NCBI GenBank assembly: GCA_020628065.1
Contig: JAHDFR010000020.1
Span: 3,892 to 43,074 of the forward strand
DNA: 39,183 bases
Direction: 5' to 3'
From: Acidimicrobiales bacterium
GTDB taxonomy: Bacteria; Actinomycetota; Acidimicrobiia; Acidimicrobiales; SZUA-35
The notes under the pieces are model-generated. The model ran no database searches, was not told where the DNA came from, and saw only the letters and a program-made list of their open reading frames with translations. The position numbers and the translations under genes are program-made. Positions 32,359 to 39,183 of this stretch are shown here, in pieces. Position 1 is the stretch's first letter; every line of letters begins with the position of its first letter.

Positions 32359-33450
32359 ATGATGATGTGGCTGCAATTTCCGTTCGCCGACTTGGGCTCG
32401 TTCGTCAGTGCCGGTTTTCCGTTGGGGTTGGTGCTGACTGCGTTTGCGTTCGGTGTGCGCCACGGGTTCGACTGGGACCACATCGCCGCCATTTCCGATC
32501 TCAGTGGGTCGGCTGAAAGTCGTCGACGCGGGTTCTCGCTGTCCATGCTGTATGCCGTGGGGCACGCCGCAGTGGTTTTGGCCATTGGCGTGGTCATCGT
32601 GTTGGCCGGTTCGGCCATCCCTGAGGGTTTCGCCCAGGCGTTGGACCAATGGATGGGTCGGGTTGTGGGCGTTACGTTGGTAGCACTCGGCCTTTGGATC
32701 ATCGTTGAACTTGTCCGCAAGGGACGGGACTTCCGCCTGCAGAGCCGATGGATGCTGGTGCTCAAGGGGACCTTCGCCGGTTTCCGGCGGGTTCACCGCT
32801 CGATCGACCCGGCGACCCGGCGATCAGCCCGCCATCTTGAGGTTGAGCACGATCATGAGCACGATCATGAGCACGGACACAGTGACGGTGCTCATGATGA
32901 TGTTCAGGCCCACGATCATGATCATCTCGACCAGTCGGGTGCCTTCGATGTGGTTGAGGACCGCCCCCTGGTCGGGGTCAATGCCGCAGCCGAATCGGAG
33001 CTCGGCGCGGATTCGCCCCGTTGGGTTTCAGGTTGGTTCGGTGGTCGGCACGGCGGCTCACACTCGCACCCTCATTCACATTCACATTCACATTCGCACT
33101 CACACTCACACCGGCATCGGATGTCGTTGGGTGACGTGGGCGGTGGTGCTGCTGTGGGTATTGGTGTTCTCCACGGGGTGGGGATTGAGAGCCCCACACA
33201 GATCGCATTGTTCACCGCTTCGGCGGCCGTGGGTCAGGGCGTCACCGCTTTTGCTCTGCTCATGGCCTGGGTTGTCGGCTTGGTGGTGGCCAATGCCATC
33301 TTGGCCGTGGTCGCCGGCTTCGGTCTGCTGCAAGCCGAACGGTACTTCACGGTTTATGCCGCGGTGGCAGTGACCGTCGGTCTACTTAGCGTCGTGATGG
33401 GTGCCGCCCTACTAGCCGATGTGGAGCTACCGCTTCCCGAACTCAACTAG
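32359..33450 (+). CDS. NicO/NiCoT-type nickel/cobalt transporter with His-rich loop
   Basis: A 363-residue membrane protein with about six helices. The first helices carry the family metal signature RHGFDWDHIAAISD. Between the helix pairs lies a long cytosolic or outer loop with two His-rich tracts: Glu-His-Asp repeats around 32840-32935, and an extended Ser-His alternation at about 33058-33115 ending in HRHRM. The second half has GVLHGVGIESPTQIALF. It should move Ni2+ or Co2+; import and export are not separable from sequence, although His-rich loops are common in RcnA-like exporters. ATG 32359 is chosen for TTGGAG five bases upstream. The stop overlaps the converging gene by four bases. Confidence 0.85.
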   Translation: MMMWLQFPFADLGSFVSAGFPLGLVLTAFAFGVRHGFDWDHIAAISDLSGSAESRRRGFSLSMLYAVGHAAVVLAIGVVIVLAGSAIPEGFAQALDQWMGRVVGVTLVALGLWIIVELVRKGRDFRLQSRWMLVLKGTFAGFRRVHRSIDPATRRSARHLEVEHDHEHDHEHGHSDGAHDDVQAHDHDHLDQSGAFDVVEDRPLVGVNAAAESELGADSPRWVSGWFGGRHGGSHSHPHSHSHSHSHSHSHRHRMSLGDVGGGAAVGIGVLHGVGIESPTQIALFTASAAVGQGVTAFALLMAWVVGLVVANAILAVVAGFGLLQAERYFTVYAAVAVTVGLLSVVMGAALLADVELPLPELN

Positions 33451-34886
33451 GGGAGAAGCTCCTGCGCCAGGCTCAGCTGGTCAGGAGTGAATTCCCCGTA
33501 CGTCGAGTTGCTGGGTGAGCCGACCCACAGTCGGGCTACCGCTTCGGCGAAGTCGCCGGCACCGACGCTGAAGTCGTTCAGCCCGTCACCGGCCCACCAG
33601 ACGGCGGGCATGTCCCGGGCCTCGATCCATTCGGCTCGTTCGGAGCCGCCGAAGTGGGTGACGTCGATGGCGTGTCCCAACTCGTGGGCCAGGATTTCGG
33701 CTATGGAGCCCGGAGTGTCGTCATCGTCGACATAGATTTCGATGGATCGGGTTTGCGGGAACGTGAGTCCTCGGTACCCGGGTCGGTCGGTCAGGTAACT
33801 GACTCTCCAACCGGGGAGCACGGCGCGCCAGTCGTAGCTGATTAGTGCTTCGGCCTCGACTCCGAGGGTGGTCGGATCGGTGGCCGCCAGCTCGGTCGGC
33901 GCATCCGCCTGCCTTTCGATCGTTCGCTCCGTTGACTCGTCTACCGATTCACTCACCGATGTTTCGTCTGCTGATTCTTGTATTGCATCGTTTGACTGTT
34001 CGCTGGCTGACTCCCCGTTTGGCCGGGTTGGCTCTTGGGTCGGAGCACCAGACGATCGGGCTTGGATGGCCTGCTCGGTTGTTGTTCCGGTTCCCGATCC
34101 GTCGGTGGTTGAGGCGGTGGACTGACGGGACTCGACGATGACAGTGGTGGGGAACGATGGTGCCTCGATCAGCTGCTCGGCTGCCGGCCGGGCGCCGTCG
34201 GCCCCGACAGTCGTTTGAGATCCGACGATCTCGTCGGGAGAAACCGACGAGATCACAAACGAACCGACAACCGTGGCCGCTACCAACAGCCCGCAGTTCG
34301 GTATAAGGAAGCGGCCGATAAGCGAACGGGTCCGGCTGTCGACCGACTCGTCCAACATGAGCTGCGCCAGCCGGCGCTCGAGCTTGGCCAGCTCAACCTC
34401 AAGGGACTCGCCCAAAACGGCGATGTCGTCGTCGCGAATGGACAGCTCGCTACCCGGCTCGACTCCTCTGAGCAGGTACAGCAGCGAGAGATACCGTTCG
34501 AGGACGGCGTCGACCAGCTGGTCGCCGGACAGCGGGCCGGTTGTGCCTCCGATTTCGAAGCTTTGGCTGCCGACCGCCAGGCGTCGCCCGGGCAGATCAA
34601 CAATCAGTTTGTTGTTGCGTTCAGCCGACACCGATCCAGGTTCCAGGTTGTACAACTCGACGAGCTGCTTCGCCACCGGGTCGGTGAGAAGCACCAAACC
34701 TTGTTCGGCCCGGCTGAGGTAACCGGAGGTGAAGCCACCGTCCGATTGTCGGGCCAGTTCGTCGAGTTCAAGTCCCCGTTCGGCCCGTTTCGATTGCAGC
34801 AGAGCACCGAGTCGATCAGCCGAGATCAGGGAGGGTTTGGTGTCCTGATCGGACTGTGTCGGGCTAAGGGGAGGGGAGGATGTCAT
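33447..34886 (-). CDS. HTH-TM-metallopeptidase-like membrane protein, copy B
   Basis: A protein of about 479 residues. The N-terminus is XRE-like (RLGALLQSKRAERGLELDELARQ, then SGYLSRAEQGLVLL). A helical region with EIGGTTGPLSGDQLVD and a single membrane helix (near NCGLLVAATVVGSFVISSV) follow, then a long Thr/Ser/Glu-rich spacer. The outer domain has zinc motif HELGH (about 401-405) and a possible third ligand in GDFAEAVA. Its last 80 residues are almost the same as in copy A. The open frame runs up to 35144, but those residues are a shadow of copy A read in another frame. ATG 34886 overlaps the copy A stop; its ribosome-binding site is weak. Confidence 0.75.
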   Translation of the reverse strand: MTSSPPLSPTQSDQDTKPSLISADRLGALLQSKRAERGLELDELARQSDGGFTSGYLSRAEQGLVLLTDPVAKQLVELYNLEPGSVSAERNNKLIVDLPGRRLAVGSQSFEIGGTTGPLSGDQLVDAVLERYLSLLYLLRGVEPGSELSIRDDDIAVLGESLEVELAKLERRLAQLMLDESVDSRTRSLIGRFLIPNCGLLVAATVVGSFVISSVSPDEIVGSQTTVGADGARPAAEQLIEAPSFPTTVIVESRQSTASTTDGSGTGTTTEQAIQARSSGAPTQEPTRPNGESASEQSNDAIQESADETSVSESVDESTERTIERQADAPTELAATDPTTLGVEAEALISYDWRAVLPGWRVSYLTDRPGYRGLTFPQTRSIEIYVDDDDTPGSIAEILAHELGHAIDVTHFGGSERAEWIEARDMPAVWWAGDGLNDFSVGAGDFAEAVARLWVGSPSNSTYGEFTPDQLSLAQELLP

Positions 34887-36030
34887 TAAGCAGATCCAGT
34901 TGGTCGGGGGTGAACTCGCCGAAGTTCGAGTTGCTGGGGGAGTCCACCCAGGAAGCGGCGACTGCCTCGGCGAAGTCGCCGGCGCCCACGCTGAAGTCGT
35001 TGAGGCCGTCACCGGCCCACCAGACCATTGGCATGTCCCGGGCCTCCAGCCATTTGATGCGGTCGTCGTCTTCCATGTAGGTGACGTCGAGGGCATGCCC
35101 GATTTCGTGAGCCAGTACGCCGGCCACGTCTTCGGCGCTGGCACCGCGGTCGATGTAGATCGTGATCGACTTGGTGGGCAAGTGGGTCATGCCTTTGTAT
35201 CCAGCGCTGTCGTCTTCGTATTTGACCGTCCAGTCGGGTAACAGCGATTGCCAGTCGTAGCTGATCATCGATTCGGCTTGAGCCCCGATTTCGGCCAGCT
35301 CGGCTCTCGACACCTGGTTCGCGTTCGAAGTCACGGTTATCGACTCGCTCTGAGTGTCTTCACTGAAAGCGGCGGAGACCGCTTCGCTCTGAAGACTGGG
35401 GTTGCCGATGGTGTCGCTGCCGAGTCCGCTGACGATTACCAGCGACCCGAGGGACATGGCAGCCACCAACAACCCGGCGCTCGGTACCAGATAGCGCTTG
35501 AGGATCGACTTGGTTCGGTTGCTTACCGATGGGCTGAGCATGAGCTCGGTGAGCCGCCGTTCGATCATCTCGATCTCGGCGGTCAGCGAACCGGAGAGAA
35601 CAACGAGGTCTGGTTCCCGTAGCGGCAGTTGGCTGCCGGGGTCCACCTGGCGGAGGATGTACAGCAGGGACAGGTACCGCTCGAGAATGTAGTCCACCTG
35701 GGTTTCGTATGTCTTGCCTCCCTCCGTTGAGGAAAGCTCGATGACGTCTCCACCAACAGATAGTTGCCCGCCGGGCAGGTCGAGTACCAGCTCGCTGGTT
35801 CGCTGGTCCATGGTCTGTTCCTGGACTCCGTAGAGGAGCGCCAGCCTCTGCATGGTCTGGTCGGCCAACGGCACCCGACCTTTCTCCACGATCGAGAGGA
35901 ACTCTGGTGTGAACTCACCGTTGGAACGGCGGGACAGTTCATCAAGATCGGCGCCCTGTTCGGACCGATGGGTATTGAGGAGAGCGCCGAACCGCTGGGT
36001 TGGCACCGGGGAGAGCACGGTCGAGGTCAT
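34864..36030 (-). CDS. HTH-TM-metallopeptidase-like membrane protein, copy A
   Basis: The 388-residue protein has an XRE-like helix-turn-helix at about 11-68 (RFGALLNTHRSEQGADLDELSRR, then PEFLSIVEKGRVPLA). A helical stretch (VDYILERYLSLLYILRQVDPGSQLPL) leads to a single membrane helix at about 180-203. The outer domain carries HEIGH (308-312) in AGVLAHEIGHALDVTY and a downstream Glu in GDFAEAVA (E355) that could complete a zinc site. The plan suggests a one-component sensor: DNA-binding inside, zinc-protease-like or cell-wall-sensing part outside. It is followed by paralogue B. Start is ATG 36030. Function is inference; the domains are visible. Confidence 0.78.
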   Translation of the reverse strand: MTSTVLSPVPTQRFGALLNTHRSEQGADLDELSRRSNGEFTPEFLSIVEKGRVPLADQTMQRLALLYGVQEQTMDQRTSELVLDLPGGQLSVGGDVIELSSTEGGKTYETQVDYILERYLSLLYILRQVDPGSQLPLREPDLVVLSGSLTAEIEMIERRLTELMLSPSVSNRTKSILKRYLVPSAGLLVAAMSLGSLVIVSGLGSDTIGNPSLQSEAVSAAFSEDTQSESITVTSNANQVSRAELAEIGAQAESMISYDWQSLLPDWTVKYEDDSAGYKGMTHLPTKSITIYIDRGASAEDVAGVLAHEIGHALDVTYMEDDDRIKWLEARDMPMVWWAGDGLNDFSVGAGDFAEAVAASWVDSPSNSNFGEFTPDQLDLLNDILPSP

Positions 36031-36214
36031 GGCCTGATCTTCGGCTCAAAGCGATTGTCGATTTAGGCGATGAAGGGCCTAGCCGATGGGCCGATGTTCC
36101 CGGGCACGGCGAACAACTTTGTTGCGAACCGGGGGCAGGACTAAAGGACTGTTCGTGAGGGTCGACACATAACCGGATAGTCAATTGATCTCCCATTGGG
36201 AGGAGTCTGAAACC
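36031..36214 (+). promoter_or_regulatory. Divergent intergenic region with a hairpin over the lipoprotein ribosome-binding site
   Basis: CTCCC (36190-36194) can pair with GGGAG (36198-36202) across an ATT loop. The second arm is the start of the strong Shine-Dalgarno stretch GGGAGGAG (36198-36205), which lies nine bases before ATG 36215. The hairpin could limit translation of the lipoprotein. A small CAAC-ttt-GTTG hairpin lies near 36115. I could not assign promoter boxes to either divergent gene. Confidence 0.4.
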
Positions 36215-37732
36215 ATGTACCACCATCACGACAAGGCATCGGGGCGACGCCTTGGCTGGCGACGGGGCGCGTTGTTCGCTGCCATGTCTCTGGTTGCCGC
36301 CTCCTGCGGGTCCGACGTCGATCTGGCCGAGCCGGGCGACTCGTTCGCTTTCGACGATTCGGGCATAACCGTCATCTGCGACAAGAGCGGTGCCGACATC
36401 ACCACCTCGGATCACGACATCTCAAATGTTGTCGTGGCCACCAAGAACGGTCAGGAAACCAAATTCGACGACCTGACCGGTAAGAGCTACCGGGTTGACA
36501 TGCGCAATGTGGCAACCGTCTGGGTCAAGTCGGCCAACAACAAGAGTGGCGACGGCTCGGGCTACGGTGAGCGCTTCGAGTGCGGCGCCGACGGCGATGC
36601 CGCCGCCCAGGTCTCCGGTCAAGATCCCGTCGTCGAGGAGCCGGGTGCCGACGATCCGGCAGCCGAGGAACCGGCCGGCGATGACGTCGCGGCTGAAGAG
36701 CCCGCCGGCGATGACGCTGCCGCCGAGGAGCCTGCCCAGGACGGCAATGTGGCCATCAACTACGGTCCTATTGTTTCCGACACCGGAATCACCGTGACCT
36801 GCAATGCCGACTCCATTGGTGTCACCACCACCGATCACGACATCTCCAACGTTGTGGTTGCGCTGTGGGACGGAACCCACATCAAATACGACAACCTCAA
36901 GGGCAAGTCCTACAACATCGACCGCTCAGGCGTGGTGACCGTTTGGGTCAAGTCGGCTGACAACGATTCCGGTGACGGTCCCGGTTACGGCGAGCGCTTC
37001 GACTGCGCCAAGACCCAGGATGACATCGACACCGGCGCCGTTCAGGCACCGGCTCCGGCCCCGGCGGCGGTTGAGGTTGAAGCCTCCGACACCGGTATCG
37101 CCGTGGCTTGCACCAATAGCTTCGTCTACGTGACCACCGATCAGCACGAGATTTCCAACATCGTTCTTGGCTTCGGTGGCGATGAGACCACCAAGTACGA
37201 CGGTCTCCGTGGTTACGAGTTCAAGATCGAGCAAGACGGGGTCCAGACTGTCTGGGTCAAGTCCGGCGACAACGACTCCGGTGACGGCCCCGGCTACGGC
37301 GAGCGCTTCGAGTGCAAGGATAATGCCGGTGGCGTCTTAGTCGATGATGAGGCTGCAGCCGACGCCGGTGACGGCGACGGCGCGGTCAAGGCCAAGGGCA
37401 ACGGTGGCGACGACGCTGGGGCTCCGGCCGGTGTCGATCTTGAGGCTGCTGACAGCGGTATCGCTGTGGCCTGCACCGCCAACTCGGCCTACGTGACCAC
37501 CACGGTTCACGACATCTCAAACATCGTTGTCGCTCTGCAGGACGGCACCCACGTGAAATACGACAACCTGAAGGGTAAGAGCTACACCGTGCCTGAGGCC
37601 AACGTCGTAACCGTCTGGGTCAAGTCCGGTGACAACGATTCCGGTGACGGTCCCGGTTATGGCGAGCGTTTCGACTGCAACGTCCCCGAGGTTGTCGGTG
37701 GCGAAGATGACGCCGAGTACGTCTCCGGCTGA
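36215..37732 (+). CDS. Secreted lipoprotein with four tandem domains of about 76 residues
   Basis: A 505-residue predicted lipoprotein (Arg-rich start, then LVAASC lipobox). Four homologous domains lie at about residues 48-123, 189-264, 292-367 and 413-488. Each opens with D-(S/T)-G-I-x-V-x-C, has a central H-(D/E)-I-S-N motif, and ends with VWVKS, GYGERF and a Cys. The two Cys per domain may form a disulphide. Linkers are acidic and Ala/Pro-rich (EEPAGDD repeats). Domains 2 and 4 are most alike, which points to recent duplication. I do not recognise the family. A surface adhesin or ligand-binding role is possible. ATG 36215 has GGGAGGAG upstream. Confidence 0.8.
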   Translation: MYHHHDKASGRRLGWRRGALFAAMSLVAASCGSDVDLAEPGDSFAFDDSGITVICDKSGADITTSDHDISNVVVATKNGQETKFDDLTGKSYRVDMRNVATVWVKSANNKSGDGSGYGERFECGADGDAAAQVSGQDPVVEEPGADDPAAEEPAGDDVAAEEPAGDDAAAEEPAQDGNVAINYGPIVSDTGITVTCNADSIGVTTTDHDISNVVVALWDGTHIKYDNLKGKSYNIDRSGVVTVWVKSADNDSGDGPGYGERFDCAKTQDDIDTGAVQAPAPAPAAVEVEASDTGIAVACTNSFVYVTTDQHEISNIVLGFGGDETTKYDGLRGYEFKIEQDGVQTVWVKSGDNDSGDGPGYGERFECKDNAGGVLVDDEAAADAGDGDGAVKAKGNGGDDAGAPAGVDLEAADSGIAVACTANSAYVTTTVHDISNIVVALQDGTHVKYDNLKGKSYTVPEANVVTVWVKSGDNDSGDGPGYGERFDCNVPEVVGGEDDAEYVSG

Positions 37733-37784
37733 TCATCGGACCTCCTTCTTCCGGCCTGGACCGGTCTAGGGAACACGTCGAAAA

Positions 37785-37818
37785 CAGTGGCTCGGATGCT
37801 TCGGCGTCCGGGCCACTG
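37785..37818 (+). terminator. Strong hairpin after the lipoprotein gene
   Basis: CAGTGGC (37785-37791) pairs with GCCACTG (37812-37818). Inside it CGGA-t-GC and GC-g-TCCG close on a TTCG tetraloop. There is no T-run after it. It begins about 50 bases past the lipoprotein stop and probably ends that transcript or protects its 3' end. Confidence 0.6.
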
Positions 37819-37917
37819 TCGCGTCGTGCCGATCACAGAATTGCTGAGCGATTACCGGTTAAGAAGCGATAGCCTTGGGATCCGGGTCCGGTGGCTTCCG
37901 GCCCGAAAAGTTCATCC

Positions 37918-37994
37918 GGCGACGTAGCTCAGTTGGTAAGAGTGCTCGACTCATAATCGAGAGGTCGTGGGTTCAAGTCCCACCGTCGCTACCA
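37918..37994 (+). tRNA. tRNA-Met (CAT anticodon)
   Basis: A full cloverleaf can be drawn, including an encoded 3' CCA. The acceptor stem is GGCGACG with CGTCGCT (one G-T pair), the D-arm is GCTC/GAGT, and the anticodon stem CTCGA/TCGAG holds loop CTCATAA (anticodon CAT). The T-arm is GTGGG/CCCAC with TTCAAGT. The features suit elongator tRNA-Met. A CAT anticodon can also belong to tRNA-Ile modified with lysidine, which I think less likely from the general resemblance to elongator tRNA-Met. Confidence 0.93.
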
Positions 37995-38006
37995 AGTTTC
38001 CGGGGT

Positions 38007-38064
38007 GAACAGGTCCGTTGCTACGTCGGCGGTTTGTCCACCTGCGGTGGCTTAGGGCCTGTTC
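38007..38064 (+). terminator. Inverted repeat downstream of the tRNA, likely terminator or processing structure
   Basis: GAACAGG (38007-38013) pairs with CCTGTTC (38058-38064), and CCACC-tgc-GGTGG (38038-38050) forms an inner hairpin. There is no T-run. The structure starts 13 bases after the tRNA 3' end. Nothing else is seen before the methyltransferase gene. Confidence 0.5.
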
Positions 38065-38112
38065 AGCCGGGACCACCGAGAGACTACGCAGCCATTGGAC
38101 TATGGTCGGTCC

Positions 38113-38871
38113 GTGGACAGTTTTGAAGGTGTGGCCCAGACCTATGAAAAGTCACGACGTGGCTATCCGGTTGCGCTACGACAGTGGCTGATTGAGAGTG
38201 GCGCCCTGGACAACTCTTCTTTCGTGGTTGATCTGGGCGCCGGTACCGGTCAACTCGTTCGCCTGCTGGCTCCGGCCGCAGCTCAGACAGTCGCCATGGA
38301 ACCCTCCGCCGAGATGCTGACTGTCGGGCGTCGAGCGACCGCTGATCTCTCGAACGTCAGTTGGATCCAAGGTAAAGATTCCGACATGCCTGCGCACTTC
38401 GGTAGCCGAGAGGTCGACCTGGTGACAATCGGCAACGCCTTCCATCACATGGATCAAGCCGAGTTGTTGGGTGACCTCGACGATCTCGTTGGCAACGGTG
38501 GCGCGGTGTGTATCGCCACGTCCAGTGTCCCGGTGTGGCTTCAGGACTCGGATTGGTCCCGAGCGATTCGTCGGGAGTTGGAAACCGTTTTCGGACCGCT
38601 ACCTCGTTCCGGTGTTCCCGATCTTGAAACATCCGTTTCGGCGCTGCAAGACTCGTCGTTTGGCGACGTGTCGACCTGGTCGTTTGAGCAGACTGACCAC
38701 CGGGCGTGCGAGAACGTGGTGGGCGAGCTAATCAGCAGCTCATCGGGTGAGTTGTCCTCGGGCATGGTCGACCGGATCCGACTTGTCGCCCAGTCATTCA
38801 GCAAAGATGGAGCGCTTCCCGAGCTTGTGCAGGCAACGGCGGTGCTCGGTCGAAGGCCCACCGGTCGTTAG
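38113..38871 (+). CDS. Class I SAM-dependent methyltransferase
   Basis: A 252-residue methyltransferase of the Methyltransf_11/25 type. The N-terminal helix (FEGVAQTYEKSRRGYP) is typical of small-molecule methyltransferases. SAM motif I is VVDLGAGTGQLVRLL, the acidic residue of motif II is in MEPSAEML, and motif IV is VDLVTIGNAFHHM. The substrate is unknown. No Shine-Dalgarno sequence precedes GTG 38113; TATGGT (38101-38106) lies six bases before it, as expected for a leaderless mRNA. A TTG at 38095 is the longer alternative. It lies between tRNA-Met and tuf, with no link in function apparent. Confidence 0.82.
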   Translation: MDSFEGVAQTYEKSRRGYPVALRQWLIESGALDNSSFVVDLGAGTGQLVRLLAPAAAQTVAMEPSAEMLTVGRRATADLSNVSWIQGKDSDMPAHFGSREVDLVTIGNAFHHMDQAELLGDLDDLVGNGGAVCIATSSVPVWLQDSDWSRAIRRELETVFGPLPRSGVPDLETSVSALQDSSFGDVSTWSFEQTDHRACENVVGELISSSSGELSSGMVDRIRLVAQSFSKDGALPELVQATAVLGRRPTGR

Positions 38872-39022
38872 GCGCCACCGTCGGGTAGGCTCGCATCTCA
38901 TATAGCCGCATTCTCGGGTGGCGGGCGGTAGCCTGTGGCTCTACCAAAACCGCCTGGCTAGGCCGCACCACTCGGGTGCGGTCGGAAAATCGTGCTCCGA
39001 CACGAGGAAGGACAACACCGCT
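38872..39022 (+). promoter_or_regulatory. Leader region of tuf
   Basis: Two possible -10 hexamers of the actinobacterial TAnnnT kind are present, TAGGCT (38886-38891) and TAGCCT (38929-38934), without a clear -35 box. A stable hairpin CCGCACC-actcg-GGTGCGG (38963-38981) lies in the leader. The ribosome-binding site GAGGAAGGA lies just before ATG 39023. Confidence 0.45.
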
Positions 39023-39183
39023 ATGGCCAAGGAAAAGTTTGAGCGTAATAAGCCTCACGTGAATGTGGGGACGATGGGTCACATCGACCACGGGAAAACA
39101 ACGTTGACGGCGGCGATTACGAAGGTGTTGTCGGACCGGGTTGAGGGTTCGAATGCTACGGCGTTTGAGGATATTGATAAGGC
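39023..39183 (+). CDS. tuf: Elongation factor Tu, 5' part (runs off the window)
   Basis: The first 53 codons of EF-Tu are visible. They start [17 protein letters not shown] and include the GTP-binding P-loop [12 protein letters not shown]-Tu delivers aminoacyl-tRNA to the ribosome. ATG 39023 has a strong ribosome-binding site. The gene is not preceded by rpsL, rpsG and fusA as in a str operon, but by a methyltransferase and tRNA-Met. That is nearer to the tRNA-tufB-secE-nusG layout, although the downstream genes are outside the window. Third-position usage is unusual: among pyrimidine-ending codons T outnumbers C by about two to one, unlike the surrounding C-rich genes. Confidence 0.97.
   Translation, partial: MAKEKFERNKPHVNVGTMGHIDHGKTTLTAAITKVLSDRVEGSNATAFEDIDK

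Noticed and set aside
34887-35144. N-terminal extension of the copy B metallopeptidase-like protein
   Set aside because: The added residues are Trp/Pro/Thr-rich and come from reading the copy A coding end in another frame; homology to copy A begins only after 34886.
37785-37818. Classical intrinsic terminator
   Set aside because: The hairpin is strong but lacks the T-run, so I list it as a likely terminator or 3' stabiliser with moderate confidence only.

Overview
The window looks like a chromosomal segment of a high-GC Gram-positive-type actinobacterium, perhaps Acidimicrobiia. The reasons are the GC-rich sequence with C/G-ending codons, many GTG and TTG starts, gene chains joined by ATGA/GTGA overlaps, a MocR regulator with its divergent target, and a Wzx/Wzy-type polysaccharide locus without lipopolysaccharide genes. 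The class assignment is inference only. I saw no insertion sequence, phage module or CRISPR array.

Layout. 1-4.5 kb holds small-molecule enzymes: a PhyH dioxygenase, a methyltransferase, a DJ-1/PfpI protein, a flavin split-barrel oxidase and a divergent MocR regulator. 4.5-4.7 kb is a tandem double-hairpin repeat. 4.7-10.6 kb (minus strand) holds a 3-hydroxyacyl-CoA dehydrogenase and a three-gene unit of multidomain pseudo-signalling protein, HEAT-repeat membrane protein and processive GT2 glycosyltransferase. 10.6-13.4 kb has a hypothetical gene, a tiny secreted peptide and two paralogous ECF-like sigma factors, one of them membrane-tethered. 13.4-31.1 kb is an exopolysaccharide locus that diverges from a control region at 24.25-24.58 kb. 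Its leftward arm makes a 3-acetamido-type sugar (Gfo/Idh/MocA oxidoreductase, DegT aminotransferase, hexapeptide acetyltransferase). The same arm supplies a Wzz/phosphoglycosyltransferase fusion, a second Wzz, a MurJ-like flippase, a Wzy-like polymerase, a coiled-coil protein with a degenerate NYN domain, and a FemAB/GNAT-like transferase. Its rightward arm has a small membrane protein, an AsnB-type amidotransferase, an AlgD-like nucleotide-sugar dehydrogenase, a GT4 glycosyltransferase and a secreted beta-helix lipoprotein. 31.1-39.2 kb holds a DUF3179 protein, a NicO-type Ni/Co transporter, a tandem pair of HTH-TM-HExxH proteins, a four-repeat lipoprotein, tRNA-Met(CAT), a methyltransferase and the start of tuf.

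The most notable signal is in the DUF3179 gene (minus strand, 31150-32268). An in-frame TGA falls exactly on the first cysteine of the family's conserved C-P-L-C motif. It is followed by a perfect 8-bp stem with a GUU loop at the spacing expected of a bacterial SECIS element. The gene therefore reads as a candidate selenoprotein (U-P-L-C), which ordinary gene calling would split in two.

A second theme is membrane-tethered transcription proteins: one sigma factor with a transmembrane helix and an outer domain, and two adjacent HTH proteins with outer zinc-protease-like domains. Both could carry cell-surface information to transcription beside a surface-polysaccharide locus.
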